A stretch of 8,885 bases of DNA from Sulfurovum sp. (GCA_022729615.1 DZAQ01000050.1:1-8885); one strand, 5' to 3'; positions 1 to 6,666 are shown, numbered from the stretch's first letter. Program-made: numbers and translations. The notes: generated by a model from the letters alone, not told the origin.

Positions 1-12
1 TTTGTCAGACTT

Positions 13-1356
13 CTATATCCCCTTGAGCGTATCACTCACCATAAATGCGAGCTCAAGAGCCTGATTGGCGTTGAGTCTAGGATCGCACTGCGTGTGGTAG
101 CGATTGCCCAGACTCTCAGCTGTGACAGCGCTTGATTGGCTTCCTGTGCACTCGGTCACATCCTCGCCGGTCATCTCTAGGTGCATCCCGCCTGCCACGG
201 TTCCCTCGCCTTTATGGATCGCGAAAAATTGTTTGACCTCTCCTAGAATATTTTCAAAATCTCTCGTTTTGAAGCCGGTTGAGCTCTTTTCAACATTGCC
301 ATGCATCGGATCGGTACTCCAAACTACATTTTTTCCTTCAGCCTTGACCCTCCTCAAAAGAGCGGGGAAATGATCTTCTATCTTGTCTGCGCCCATTCGC
401 ACGATGAGATTGAGCCTCCCCTCTTCATTTTCCGGGTTGAGCGCATCGATAAGCCGGATAAGCTCATCGGTTTGCATGCTCGGTCCGATCTTGCATCCGA
501 TTGGATTTTTGATACCGCGGAAATACTCAATATGCGCGCCGCCCAAATCCCTCGTTCGGTCGCCGATCCAAAGCATATGCGCCGAACAGTCATACCACTC
601 CCCGCTCATACTGTCTCTTCTGGTGAGCGCCTCTTCATAATTGAGCAAAAGCGCCTCATGGGAGGTATAGATCGTGGTTTGGTGAAGCTGCGGCGTGATC
701 TTGCTGTTGATGCCGCAAGCTGCCATAAACTTCATCGCCATATCGATCTTTTCGCTCAACTCTTCATATTTTTTTCCCAATGGAAAATCTTTGATAAAGT
801 CAAGATTCCAGCGGTGCACCTCGCCGAGATCAGCCATTCCGCCGATAGAAAAGGCTCTCAGCAGATTCATCGTAGCCGCTGATTGGTTGTATGCCCGAAG
901 CAGTCTCATCGGGTCGGGAATGCGCGCTTCGGCAGCAAACTCTATATCGTTGACAATATCACCGCGATAACTAGGAAGCTCAACGCCTCCCATTGACTCA
1001 AAATCACTGCTTCTTGGTTTGGCAAATTGACCGGCGATCCGCCCAACCTTGACGACTTGCTTGCCTGCTGAATACATCAATATCATATTCATCTGCAGCA
1101 TCAATTTGAAGAAATTTTTGATATTGCTCGCGCTGAAACTTGAGAAGCTCTCAGCGCAGTCGCCGCCTTGGAGCAGTATCGCCTCGCCCCTGCTGACCTT
1201 GGCAAGATCCTCCTTGAGGCTTCTCGCCTCTCCTGCAAAGATCAGCGGTGGATACTTCGCAAGCTCCTTTTCGACACTCTCGAGCAGCGCCAAATCCTCA
1301 TAGATCGGTTGCTGTTTGATAGGAAAATCCCTCCAACTGCTTGGGCTCCAACTCAT
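13..1356 (-). CDS. aroG: class II 3-deoxy-7-phosphoheptulonate (DAHP) synthase
   Basis: This enzyme condenses phosphoenolpyruvate with erythrose 4-phosphate to give DAHP, the first step of the cytosolic shikimate pathway to Phe, Tyr and Trp. The 447-residue product spans the whole class II family. Visible signatures are LLQGGDCAES (C67), VGRIAGQFAKPRS (R106), WIGDRTR (263-269), NPIGCKIGP, RMGAD (320-324), DPMHGN (H352), GGMHLEMTGE (E394) and CDPRLN (D425). C67, H352, E394 and D425 match the four metal ligands known in the Mycobacterium class II enzyme. The ATG at 1356 is preferred to an in-frame ATG at 1467. It has AAAGGA 5 bases upstream, and a good promoter lies inside the longer reading frame, so the extra 37 residues are probably untranslated. 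The gene follows cmoA on the same strand after a 220-base gap. The symbol is uncertain, as class II enzymes are variously named aroF, aroG or aroH. Confidence 0.96.
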   Translation of the reverse strand: MSWSPSSWRDFPIKQQPIYEDLALLESVEKELAKYPPLIFAGEARSLKEDLAKVSRGEAILLQGGDCAESFSSFSASNIKNFFKLMLQMNMILMYSAGKQVVKVGRIAGQFAKPRSSDFESMGGVELPSYRGDIVNDIEFAAEARIPDPMRLLRAYNQSAATMNLLRAFSIGGMADLGEVHRWNLDFIKDFPLGKKYEELSEKIDMAMKFMAACGINSKITPQLHQTTIYTSHEALLLNYEEALTRRDSMSGEWYDCSAHMLWIGDRTRDLGGAHIEYFRGIKNPIGCKIGPSMQTDELIRLIDALNPENEEGRLNLIVRMGADKIEDHFPALLRRVKAEGKNVVWSTDPMHGNVEKSSTGFKTRDFENILGEVKQFFAIHKGEGTVAGGMHLEMTGEDVTECTGSQSSAVTAESLGNRYHTQCDPRLNANQALELAFMVSDTLKGI

Positions 1357-1372
1357 CACTATCCTTTTTTGA

Positions 1373-1385
1373 CGGGAGATTCCCG
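1373..1385 (-). other. small hairpin in the DAHP synthase mRNA leader
   Basis: A perfect 5-bp stem with a 3-base loop (CGGGA-ATC-TCCCG read on the minus strand) lies between the predicted transcription start and the ribosome binding site, ending about 7 bases before AAAGGA. No run of U follows, so it is not a terminator. It could stabilise the 5' end or tune translation; function is unknown. Confidence 0.4.
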
Positions 1386-1401
1386 AATAAAATTTTGCAA
1401 G

Positions 1402-1430
1402 ATTATAGCCAAACAAACAAAAAGAGCCAA
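1402..1430 (-). promoter_or_regulatory. sigma70-type promoter of the DAHP synthase gene
   Basis: On the minus strand a perfect TATAAT (1402-1407) is preceded, after 17 bases, by TTGGCT (1425-1430), which matches four of six bases of TTGACA. Transcription would start near 1395, giving a leader of about 40 bases before the ATG at 1356. No transcript data; this is a motif call. Confidence 0.65.
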
Positions 1431-1484
1431 TGAAATCCTGCTCTGCATATAAAAATTGCTCGCACACCCCATATCTGCGCCATT

Positions 1485-1547
1485 TTATTCACCTATGTGA
1501 AAAGATGTGAACAACTTCTATTAAATAATATCATTCTGTGTGAATAA
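1485..1547. promoter_or_regulatory. cluster of four DnaA-box-like nonamers
   Basis: Four nonamers occur within 63 bases: TTATTCACC (1485-1493, plus strand), then on the minus strand CTTTTCACA (1496-1504), TTGTTCACA (1506-1514) and TTATTCACA (1539-1547). The last is a perfect match to the bacterial consensus TTATNCACA, and two others differ by one base. All share TTCAC at positions 4-8, which I recall as the conserved core of epsilonproteobacterial DnaA boxes. The second and third are exactly 10 bases apart in the same orientation. An AT-rich stretch (1515-1532) lies between the third and fourth. No dnaA, dnaN or ruvC gene is in the window, so an origin is not claimed. A dyad-binding transcription factor is an alternative. 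Confidence 0.45.
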
Positions 1548-1567
1548 CTATTGCTGCAGAATGTTAT
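1528..1567. repeat. inverted repeat just after cmoA
   Basis: Arms 1528-1538 and 1557-1567 pair at 10 of 11 positions, with the core CATTCTG / CAGAATG perfect, around an 18-base loop that contains the perfect DnaA-box-like nonamer. On the minus strand it begins 10 bases after the cmoA stop and runs into an AT-rich stretch, so it may act as a weak transcript end for cmoA. The large loop and the lack of a clean U tract argue against a strong intrinsic terminator. Confidence 0.35.
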
Positions 1568-1576
1568 AGTGCGGGA

Positions 1577-2284
1577 TTATTTCTTCGCTACAAAGGTCAC
1601 GAAATTTGCCCACTGAAAAATCGTTTCAACCGATCGAAATCCGGCATCTTTACACATTCGGATATTCTCTTCGATAGTAAACGGGATCAGGATGTTCTCA
1701 AGCGCCTCCCTCTTTTGCGCTATTTCATACTCACTGTAGCCTTGCTGCTTCTTGTAAGCATAATAGATGTCGATCATCTCTTTGTCGAGCTTTTTGTCGG
1801 CAAATACAACCTTTTCTGAAAAGATAAAGAGCCCCTCCTCGTTGAGTCCATCGCAAATCTTCTTTGTCAACTTTAAGCGTTCCATCGGACGGATGAATTG
1901 CAGGGTATAATTGGCGATGACAAAATCAACCTGCTTGTAGTCATACTTCAGTATGTCTCCCAAAACAAGCTCAATTTCTGCACCAAAAGCAAGACATTTC
2001 TGTCTGGCGCGTTCGAGCATAGGCAAAGAGTTATCGATGCCTGTGAGAAGCATTTTGGTTTGCATACCGCTTGAGAGTTCCAGTAGAAACTTTGCAGTTG
2101 AAGAGCCTAGATCAACCACCCTCTTGCCATCTTTCTCACGCAAGAGTATCAATGAGATTATCAATCGGCGCACATCGTCGTAAAAGGGTACTGAACGCGC
2201 GAGCATATCATCAAATACCGAAGCTACCGCCTCATCAAACTCAAATTTTTTTTCTATCTTTGAGGCAAAAACATTATCTTTCAT
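1577..2284 (-). CDS. cmoA: carboxy-S-adenosyl-L-methionine synthase CmoA
   Basis: CmoA converts S-adenosylmethionine and prephenate into carboxy-SAM, which CmoB uses to form 5-carboxymethoxyuridine-type wobble bases in tRNA. The 235-residue product has the Rossmann methyltransferase fold motif VVDLGSS (56-62), acidic GIDNSLPM (82-89), LVLGD (106-110), NYTLQF (125-130) and FSEK (155-158), followed by GYSEYEIAQKREALEN (182-197). These match E. coli CmoA along its whole length, including SVPxY near residue 31-35. The ATG at 2284 is chosen because CGGAG lies 8 bases upstream and the product then starts where E. coli CmoA does. A GTG at 2311 would add nine residues but has no properly spaced ribosome binding site. 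cmoB is not in the window. It is divergently transcribed from the GGDEF gene. Its substrate prephenate derives from the same shikimate pathway as the next gene; whether that matters is inference. Confidence 0.94.
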   Translation of the reverse strand: MKDNVFASKIEKKFEFDEAVASVFDDMLARSVPFYDDVRRLIISLILLREKDGKRVVDLGSSTAKFLLELSSGMQTKMLLTGIDNSLPMLERARQKCLAFGAEIELVLGDILKYDYKQVDFVIANYTLQFIRPMERLKLTKKICDGLNEEGLFIFSEKVVFADKKLDKEMIDIYYAYKKQQGYSEYEIAQKREALENILIPFTIEENIRMCKDAGFRSVETIFQWANFVTFVAKK

Positions 2285-2350
2285 CCAATCAGCTCCGACA
2301 TGATGCCACACCCCCTCAAATCCGCATTGAAGTGAAGCTCTAATTTCAAT

Positions 2351-2379
2351 ATTGTAGCACTTTCTTGCGAGAAGTTAAA
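2351..2379 (-). promoter_or_regulatory. probable promoter of cmoA
   Basis: On the minus strand TACAAT (2351-2356) is one base off TATAAT, with a weak TTTAAC (2374-2379) 17 bases upstream. The start would be near 2344, giving a leader of about 60 bases. It sits back to back with the promoter of the divergent GGDEF gene. Confidence 0.45.
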
Positions 2380-2411
2380 AGAGTGTAAGCTTTTATTGTA
2401 AATTAATATAT

Positions 2412-2417
2412 TATAAT
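2412..2417 (+). promoter_or_regulatory. -10 box of the response regulator-GGDEF gene
   Basis: A perfect TATAAT at 2412-2417 lies in an AT-rich run, with only T-rich sequence (about 2390-2397) where a -35 box would be, as is usual in Campylobacterota. Transcription would start near 2424, about 30 bases before the ATG at 2454. Confidence 0.6.
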
Positions 2418-2453
2418 CTACTTTTATTGTTTGAAATTAATCTTTGGAATCAA

Positions 2454-4292
2454 ATGTCAACAAAAGATGAAAACAAATTAACTATCTTGATAGTCGATGA
2501 TGAACGGGTGACAGTAGCTATATTGACAAAAATGCTTGCTCCCTATGCGAGTACTATTTTGGCAGCTTCTGACGGGATAGAAGGGCTGGAACTTTTCAAA
2601 AACAGGCGGCCGGATCTTGTGCTTTCTGATGTCAATATGCCTAGAATGGGTGGGCTGGAGATGGTTCAAGCCATTAGGGAAATTGATGAACATGTCAAAA
2701 TAGCGCTTATCACGAACTTCGAAAATCGTGATACGCTTATCAAAGCGATACAATTTGGAGTGAATCAATTTTTCTCCAAACCCTTCGAGGCAAAATATTT
2801 CACTCAGATTATCTCGCATCTGCGTGATGATATTTTGGAAAAGAGACGCATCCGCGCTGAATTGACAAGACAGCAAAACATTCTCCAAGCGATCAATCAA
2901 ATGTCGCAAAATTTCCTACAAAGCAATGACTGGATGACCGCACTTGACGGAGAAATGAAACGGCTCAAAAATGCTGCCCGCTCTTCATCGGTATTTATCT
3001 ACCAAAACGAAACAGAGGGAAATGCTCTCACCTCCCAACGGCTTCTCGCACTCAATGATACACCAAACTCAGTAGCAAAAAAACGCATTCATTTCAAGAA
3101 AGATCACCTTATGAGATGGAAAAGAAGACTCGAAAAGGGAGAGGCGATCAATGGAAATCTAGACCAATACGACCGCTCCAAGCAAAAACTTCTTGAGGCA
3201 TTCAATATCGATTCACTTCTCATTTTGCCGATATTTGCCGATCACAAATGGTGGGGCTTTTTGGGGATAGGCAACAACAACAAAGAGACCTTTAATGCCG
3301 CCAATGTGGCCATGCTCGGTACGGCTGCATCCATTATCGGCGCTGCTATCACGAGCAAGCACAACTTTCAGTCGCTTGAAATGTCCTCAGCCGTCTTCGA
3401 GCACACTATGGACGGCGTACTCATCACCGATAAAGAGAATCGTATCCTCCGCATCAATGACTCTTTTACCACGATCACAGGCTATAAGCTCAAAGATGTG
3501 CTCGGCAAAGACCCCAAACTGCTCAAATCAGGAGTACACGATAAGTTTTTCTATCAGCAAATTTGGGACAGTATCTCCAAAAGCGGCTACTGGCAGGGAG
3601 AGATCACCAATCGTAAAAAAAATGGCGAGATCTACATCGAGTGGCTGAGTATCAATGCGGTCAAAAACACAAATGGCGAAATTGAAAATCATATAGGTAT
3701 CTTCTCGGATGTCACGCACCGCAGGGAAGATATCCAAAAATACACCTATCTCGCCACGCATGATCCGCTTACAGGACTCTCCAACCGACTCCTTTTTGAC
3801 GACAGACTCAATCAGGCAATTTTTCATGCAGAGCGTTTTGACAAGTGTTTTGCGGTTATCTTTTGCGATCTTGACAAATTCAAACCTATCAATGACACCT
3901 ATGGCCACTCTATCGGGGATCAGCTCCTCAAAATGGTCGCGCAATCCATACAAAATATCTTGAGAAAAGAGGATACTGTTTGTCGTTTTGGAGGTGATGA
4001 ATTTGTAATATTAGTTGAAGATATCAAAGAGATTGCGGCGCTCCAAACTATCCTGCAAAAACTCTCCGATATTCAATTCAATAAGATTCAGATCGATGAG
4101 CTTGAGCTCTCTGTGGGCATAAGCATAGGTGTATCCATCTATCCGCAAGATGCAACAACGGCAGATGAACTGCTCAAAAATGCTGATGAAGCAATGTATA
4201 AAGCAAAACGAGAGCTAGGCAACAATATTGCCTATTTTCATCCCAAAAATGCCCCATATTGCAAAAACAATTACTCAACCCGGATCACTTGA
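2454..4292 (+). CDS. response regulator with GAF, PAS and GGDEF domains (diguanylate cyclase)
   Basis: This 612-residue cytoplasmic protein should make cyclic di-GMP from two GTP under control of phosphorylation and further sensory inputs. A receiver domain (about 10-125) has ILIVDDE (D15, D16), the phospho-acceptor D59 in LSDVNMP, T87 and K109 in SKP. A GAF-like region follows (about 150-300). A PAS/PAC domain (about 310-420) carries GVLITDKENRILRIND and GYWQGEITNRKKNGE. The GGDEF domain (about 430-595) has THDPLTGLSNR, FCDLDKFKPINDTYGH and an intact RFGGDEF (511-517). RKED (504-507) sits five residues before GGDEF, the position of the RxxD product-inhibition site. No membrane segment, signal peptide, EAL or HD-GYP domain is present. 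The ATG at 2454 has GGA 5 bases upstream; a TTG at 2427 is less likely. No partner histidine kinase is in the window. The GAF assignment is the least certain. Confidence 0.93.
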   Translation: MSTKDENKLTILIVDDERVTVAILTKMLAPYASTILAASDGIEGLELFKNRRPDLVLSDVNMPRMGGLEMVQAIREIDEHVKIALITNFENRDTLIKAIQFGVNQFFSKPFEAKYFTQIISHLRDDILEKRRIRAELTRQQNILQAINQMSQNFLQSNDWMTALDGEMKRLKNAARSSSVFIYQNETEGNALTSQRLLALNDTPNSVAKKRIHFKKDHLMRWKRRLEKGEAINGNLDQYDRSKQKLLEAFNIDSLLILPIFADHKWWGFLGIGNNNKETFNAANVAMLGTAASIIGAAITSKHNFQSLEMSSAVFEHTMDGVLITDKENRILRINDSFTTITGYKLKDVLGKDPKLLKSGVHDKFFYQQIWDSISKSGYWQGEITNRKKNGEIYIEWLSINAVKNTNGEIENHIGIFSDVTHRREDIQKYTYLATHDPLTGLSNRLLFDDRLNQAIFHAERFDKCFAVIFCDLDKFKPINDTYGHSIGDQLLKMVAQSIQNILRKEDTVCRFGGDEFVILVEDIKEIAALQTILQKLSDIQFNKIQIDELELSVGISIGVSIYPQDATTADELLKNADEAMYKAKRELGNNIAYFHPKNAPYCKNNYSTRIT

Positions 4293-4317
4293 TCCAATTT
4301 ATGAATTTTTGTTTTTA
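4282..4317 (+). terminator. possible weak terminator after the GGDEF gene
   Basis: A 5-bp stem with a 4-base loop (GGATC-ACTT-GATCC, 4282-4295) spans the TGA stop, and T-rich sequence (4304-4317) follows after about 9 bases. The stem is short and the T tract is displaced, so any termination is likely incomplete. Confidence 0.25.
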
Positions 4318-4327
4318 ATCGATTCTC

Positions 4328-4336
4328 TGGCATTAT
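4328..4336 (+). promoter_or_regulatory. possible promoter of the biotin carboxylase gene
   Basis: TGG-CATTAT (4328-4336) resembles an extended -10 box with four of six TATAAT bases and lies downstream of a T-rich stretch. It would give a leader of about 24 bases. The match is weak, and read-through from the GGDEF gene, whose stop is 74 bases before the GTG, is a real alternative. Confidence 0.3.
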
Positions 4337-4366
4337 GCGGGATTAATATTTTAAAGAGGAAGAAGT

Positions 4367-5821
4367 GTGGACAAAAAAATCACAAAAGTGCTCATTGCCA
4401 ATAGGGGCGAGATAGCGCTCAGAATAATCAGAGCCTGTAAAGAGCTGGGCATCCAAAGTGTGGCGATCTTCTCGGAGGTAGATATCGAGGGGGTATGGGT
4501 CAGAAAAGCTGATGAGTGCTACCCTATCATGGGCGATCCGCTTGAGGCGTATCTCAATTATGACACTATTATTTCACTGGCAAAAAAAGCAGATTGTGAC
4601 GCGATTCATCCGGGTTATGGTTTTTTATCGGAAAATGCCGATTTCGCCAAAGCGTGCGGCGATAACGGCATCGTTTTTATCGGTCCAAAACCGGAACATA
4701 TCGCGCTTTTCGGCGATAAAATGGCATCCAAAGTAGCCATGAGAGAGATCGGCGTGCCGGTACTTGAAGGCACTGACGAACCTGTCATTGACAAAAAAGA
4801 GGGCGCTGCTGTCGCTGCCAAGATAGGTTTTCCCGTCATCATCAAGGCGGCATTCGGCGGGGGCGGCAGAGGGATGCGTGTCGTCTTGGACGCAGAATCC
4901 TTTGAAGAGATGTTTGATTCTGCGACCAATGAATCTTTGAAATATTTCGGCAGGGGTGAGGTATTTATAGAAAAATTTGTACAAAACCCAAGACACATAG
5001 AGGTACAAGTCCTCGCAGATAAATACGGCAATGTCATACATCTTGGAGAGAGGGACTGCTCCATCCAAAGAAGACACCAAAAAGTGATCGAGATCGCTCC
5101 TTCTCCCAGCCTCAATAGCGATGTGCGAAAGGAGCTCTACAGAGTCTCTACAAAAGCGATGTTCAGGCTCGGTTACGAGAACGCCGGAACTGTAGAGTTC
5201 TTGGTGGATGAGTCTGACAACATCTATTTTATCGAGATGAATACAAGGGTTCAGGTGGAGCACCCCATCACTGAGATCATATCCGGAATCGATATCGTCC
5301 AAAGCATGATAGAGATAGCCGAAGGCGAGAAGCTCAAATATATGCAAGAGGATATCAAACTCAGAGGATATGCCATAGAGTTTCGTATCAATGCCGAAGA
5401 TCCGCAAAAAAACTTCATCCCGTCTGTCGGAACCATCACCAAATACCTCACTCCGGGCGGTCCTGGTGTCAGACTCGATACCTGCGCATACGGCGGATAC
5501 AAAATCCCTGCAAACTACGATTCGATGCTTGGCAAACTCATTGTCTCATCACTTGACTGGGAGGGTACGGTCAAAAAGGCAAAAAGAGCGCTTGATGAGT
5601 TCTTTATCGAAGGAGTCATATCCAATGTTCCGCTTCATAGAGAGATAGTCAATGATGCGGACTTTATCTCCGGGAATGTGACGACGAGTTTCCTTGACCA
5701 AAAAATGGAGGCATTCAACCTAAGCGCTGTCGATTCACTTGCGATCGAAGAGAAAAAAATCGCTGAGATCACCTCGCTTATCAACAAAATAAACGAGCAC
5801 CGTCTCAGCGTACGAAACTAG
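4367..5821 (+). CDS. pycA: biotin carboxylase subunit, probably pyruvate carboxylase subunit A
   Basis: This ATP-grasp enzyme carboxylates biotin on a carrier domain with ATP and bicarbonate. The 484-residue product has the N-terminal KVLIANRGEIALRI, HPGYGFLSEN (81-90), ATP-binding K118 and K160, the glycine loop FGGGGRGM (163-170), ERDCSIQRRHQK (228-239), metal ligands E277 and E290, MNTRVQVEHP with R294, and R340. AAFGGGGRGMRVV and HQKVIEIAP resemble pyruvate carboxylase more than E. coli AccC (ASGGGGGRGM, VVEEAP). It is also about 35 residues longer than AccC. It has no carboxyltransferase or biotinyl domain, so partners lie elsewhere. Start is GTG with AAAGAGGA 6 bases upstream. It could be AccC, or the small subunit of a 2-oxoglutarate carboxylase as in some reductive-TCA bacteria. 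Biotin carboxylase is certain; the substrate assignment is inference. Confidence 0.92.
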   Translation: MDKKITKVLIANRGEIALRIIRACKELGIQSVAIFSEVDIEGVWVRKADECYPIMGDPLEAYLNYDTIISLAKKADCDAIHPGYGFLSENADFAKACGDNGIVFIGPKPEHIALFGDKMASKVAMREIGVPVLEGTDEPVIDKKEGAAVAAKIGFPVIIKAAFGGGGRGMRVVLDAESFEEMFDSATNESLKYFGRGEVFIEKFVQNPRHIEVQVLADKYGNVIHLGERDCSIQRRHQKVIEIAPSPSLNSDVRKELYRVSTKAMFRLGYENAGTVEFLVDESDNIYFIEMNTRVQVEHPITEIISGIDIVQSMIEIAEGEKLKYMQEDIKLRGYAIEFRINAEDPQKNFIPSVGTITKYLTPGGPGVRLDTCAYGGYKIPANYDSMLGKLIVSSLDWEGTVKKAKRALDEFFIEGVISNVPLHREIVNDADFISGNVTTSFLDQKMEAFNLSAVDSLAIEEKKIAEITSLINKINEHRLSVRN

Positions 5822-6666
5822 GCAGGCTCTTCATCGGAGTGATTTTTGGCGGCATGGTATTTGGCGATGATCTCATCGATATCGACCTGAGGCGGAGGAA
5901 ACTCCATATTCAAAGACTCCAGTTTCTCACAAATGATTTGCGAAACAGCTAAGTTGCGAAACCATTTGTGGTTGGACGGGATGACAAACCATGGGGCATA
6001 CTGTGTGCTGCATTGCTGCAGCATCTCCTCGTACGCATCCGTATAGGCATCCCAGTGGGGGCGCTCTGAATAGTCAAATTCGCTTATCTTCCAATGACGC
6101 TTCGGATCGTCAATACGCTGCTTGAAACGCTCGAGCTGTTCATCGGCATCGATGTGAAGATAAAATTTCAAAATATGCGTTCCATTTTCATAGAGTACTT
6201 TCTCAAAATTATTGATATGCTCATACCGCTTGGACCAGACTTTTTTGGGCACCATATCGTGCACCCGCTGTATCAGCACATCTTCATAGTGCGAACGGTT
6301 GAAGATGGCTATCGACCCTTTTGCGGGGACCGCTTTGTGGCATCGCCACAAGAAATCATGTGCCGCCTCCTCTTTGGTGGGAGTTTTGAAGGGTGTTACG
6401 CTGCATCCTTGCGGATTCATATTGCCAAAGACATGTTTGATCACACCATCCTTCCCTGCCGCATCGCGCCCTTGCAGGACAATGAGCAAAGAGTACTCGC
6501 CTTGCGCATACATCAGGTATTGCAGCTGGCGCATCTTCGCTCCGTATGCTTCGATCTGGGGGAGTGCGGACTCTTGGGATTCGTGCTGATTTTTAAATCC
6601 CGCGTCTATACTCTCTAGCTCTACCCTGCCTTTTGGCTCGACCTGAAACCTCTCAGTATAATTCAT
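5818..6666 (-). CDS. ppk2: polyphosphate kinase 2, class III-like
   Basis: PPK2 enzymes move phosphate from inorganic polyphosphate to nucleotides; class III members phosphorylate both AMP and ADP and so can regenerate ATP. The 282-residue product is one full PPK2 domain. It has Walker A LQGRDAAGKDG (64-74, K72), TPFKTPTKEEAAHDFLWRCH (91-110), Walker B IAIFNRSHYEDV (119-130), KRYEHINNFEK (146-156), LKFYLHI (166-172), the lid KQRIDDPKRHWK (182-193) and TQYAPWFVIPSNHKWFRN (221-238). The whole pattern resembles the Meiothermus class III enzyme from memory; class I or II cannot be excluded without alignment. No second PPK2 domain or membrane segment is present. The ATG overlaps the ribF stop as ATGA and has AAGGGG about 8 bases upstream, so translation is probably coupled. 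Its TAG shares the four bases CTAG with the TAG of the convergent biotin carboxylase gene. Confidence 0.93.
   Translation of the reverse strand: MNYTERFQVEPKGRVELESIDAGFKNQHESQESALPQIEAYGAKMRQLQYLMYAQGEYSLLIVLQGRDAAGKDGVIKHVFGNMNPQGCSVTPFKTPTKEEAAHDFLWRCHKAVPAKGSIAIFNRSHYEDVLIQRVHDMVPKKVWSKRYEHINNFEKVLYENGTHILKFYLHIDADEQLERFKQRIDDPKRHWKISEFDYSERPHWDAYTDAYEEMLQQCSTQYAPWFVIPSNHKWFRNLAVSQIICEKLESLNMEFPPPQVDIDEIIAKYHAAKNHSDEEPA

Noticed and set aside
301..882. 193-residue open frame on the plus strand
   Set aside because: Antisense to the conserved part of class II DAHP synthase; no family signature or ribosome binding site.
1485..1547. Chromosomal replication origin
   Set aside because: No dnaA, dnaN or ruvC gene is nearby, and only four boxes and a short AT-rich stretch are visible; kept as a DnaA-box-like cluster only.
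1570..1579. TGCGGGATTA shared with 4336-4345
   Set aside because: Shared 10-mers are expected many times by chance in a window of this length, and the contexts (end of a gene, leader of a gene) differ.
2285..2311. GTG start nine codons upstream for CmoA
   Set aside because: The purine-rich GAGGGG abuts the GTG too closely, and the shorter product matches the known CmoA N-terminus.
2427..2453. TTG start nine codons upstream for the GGDEF protein
   Set aside because: It lies almost at the predicted transcription start (about 2424) and lacks a ribosome binding site, whereas ATG at 2454 has GGA at a good distance.
4625..5407. 260-residue open frame on the minus strand
   Set aside because: It lies wholly antisense to the well-supported biotin carboxylase gene, has no recognisable motif, and arises from that gene's codon pattern.
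6094..6618. 174-residue open frame on the plus strand
   Set aside because: Antisense to PPK2, including its Walker motifs; no independent support.
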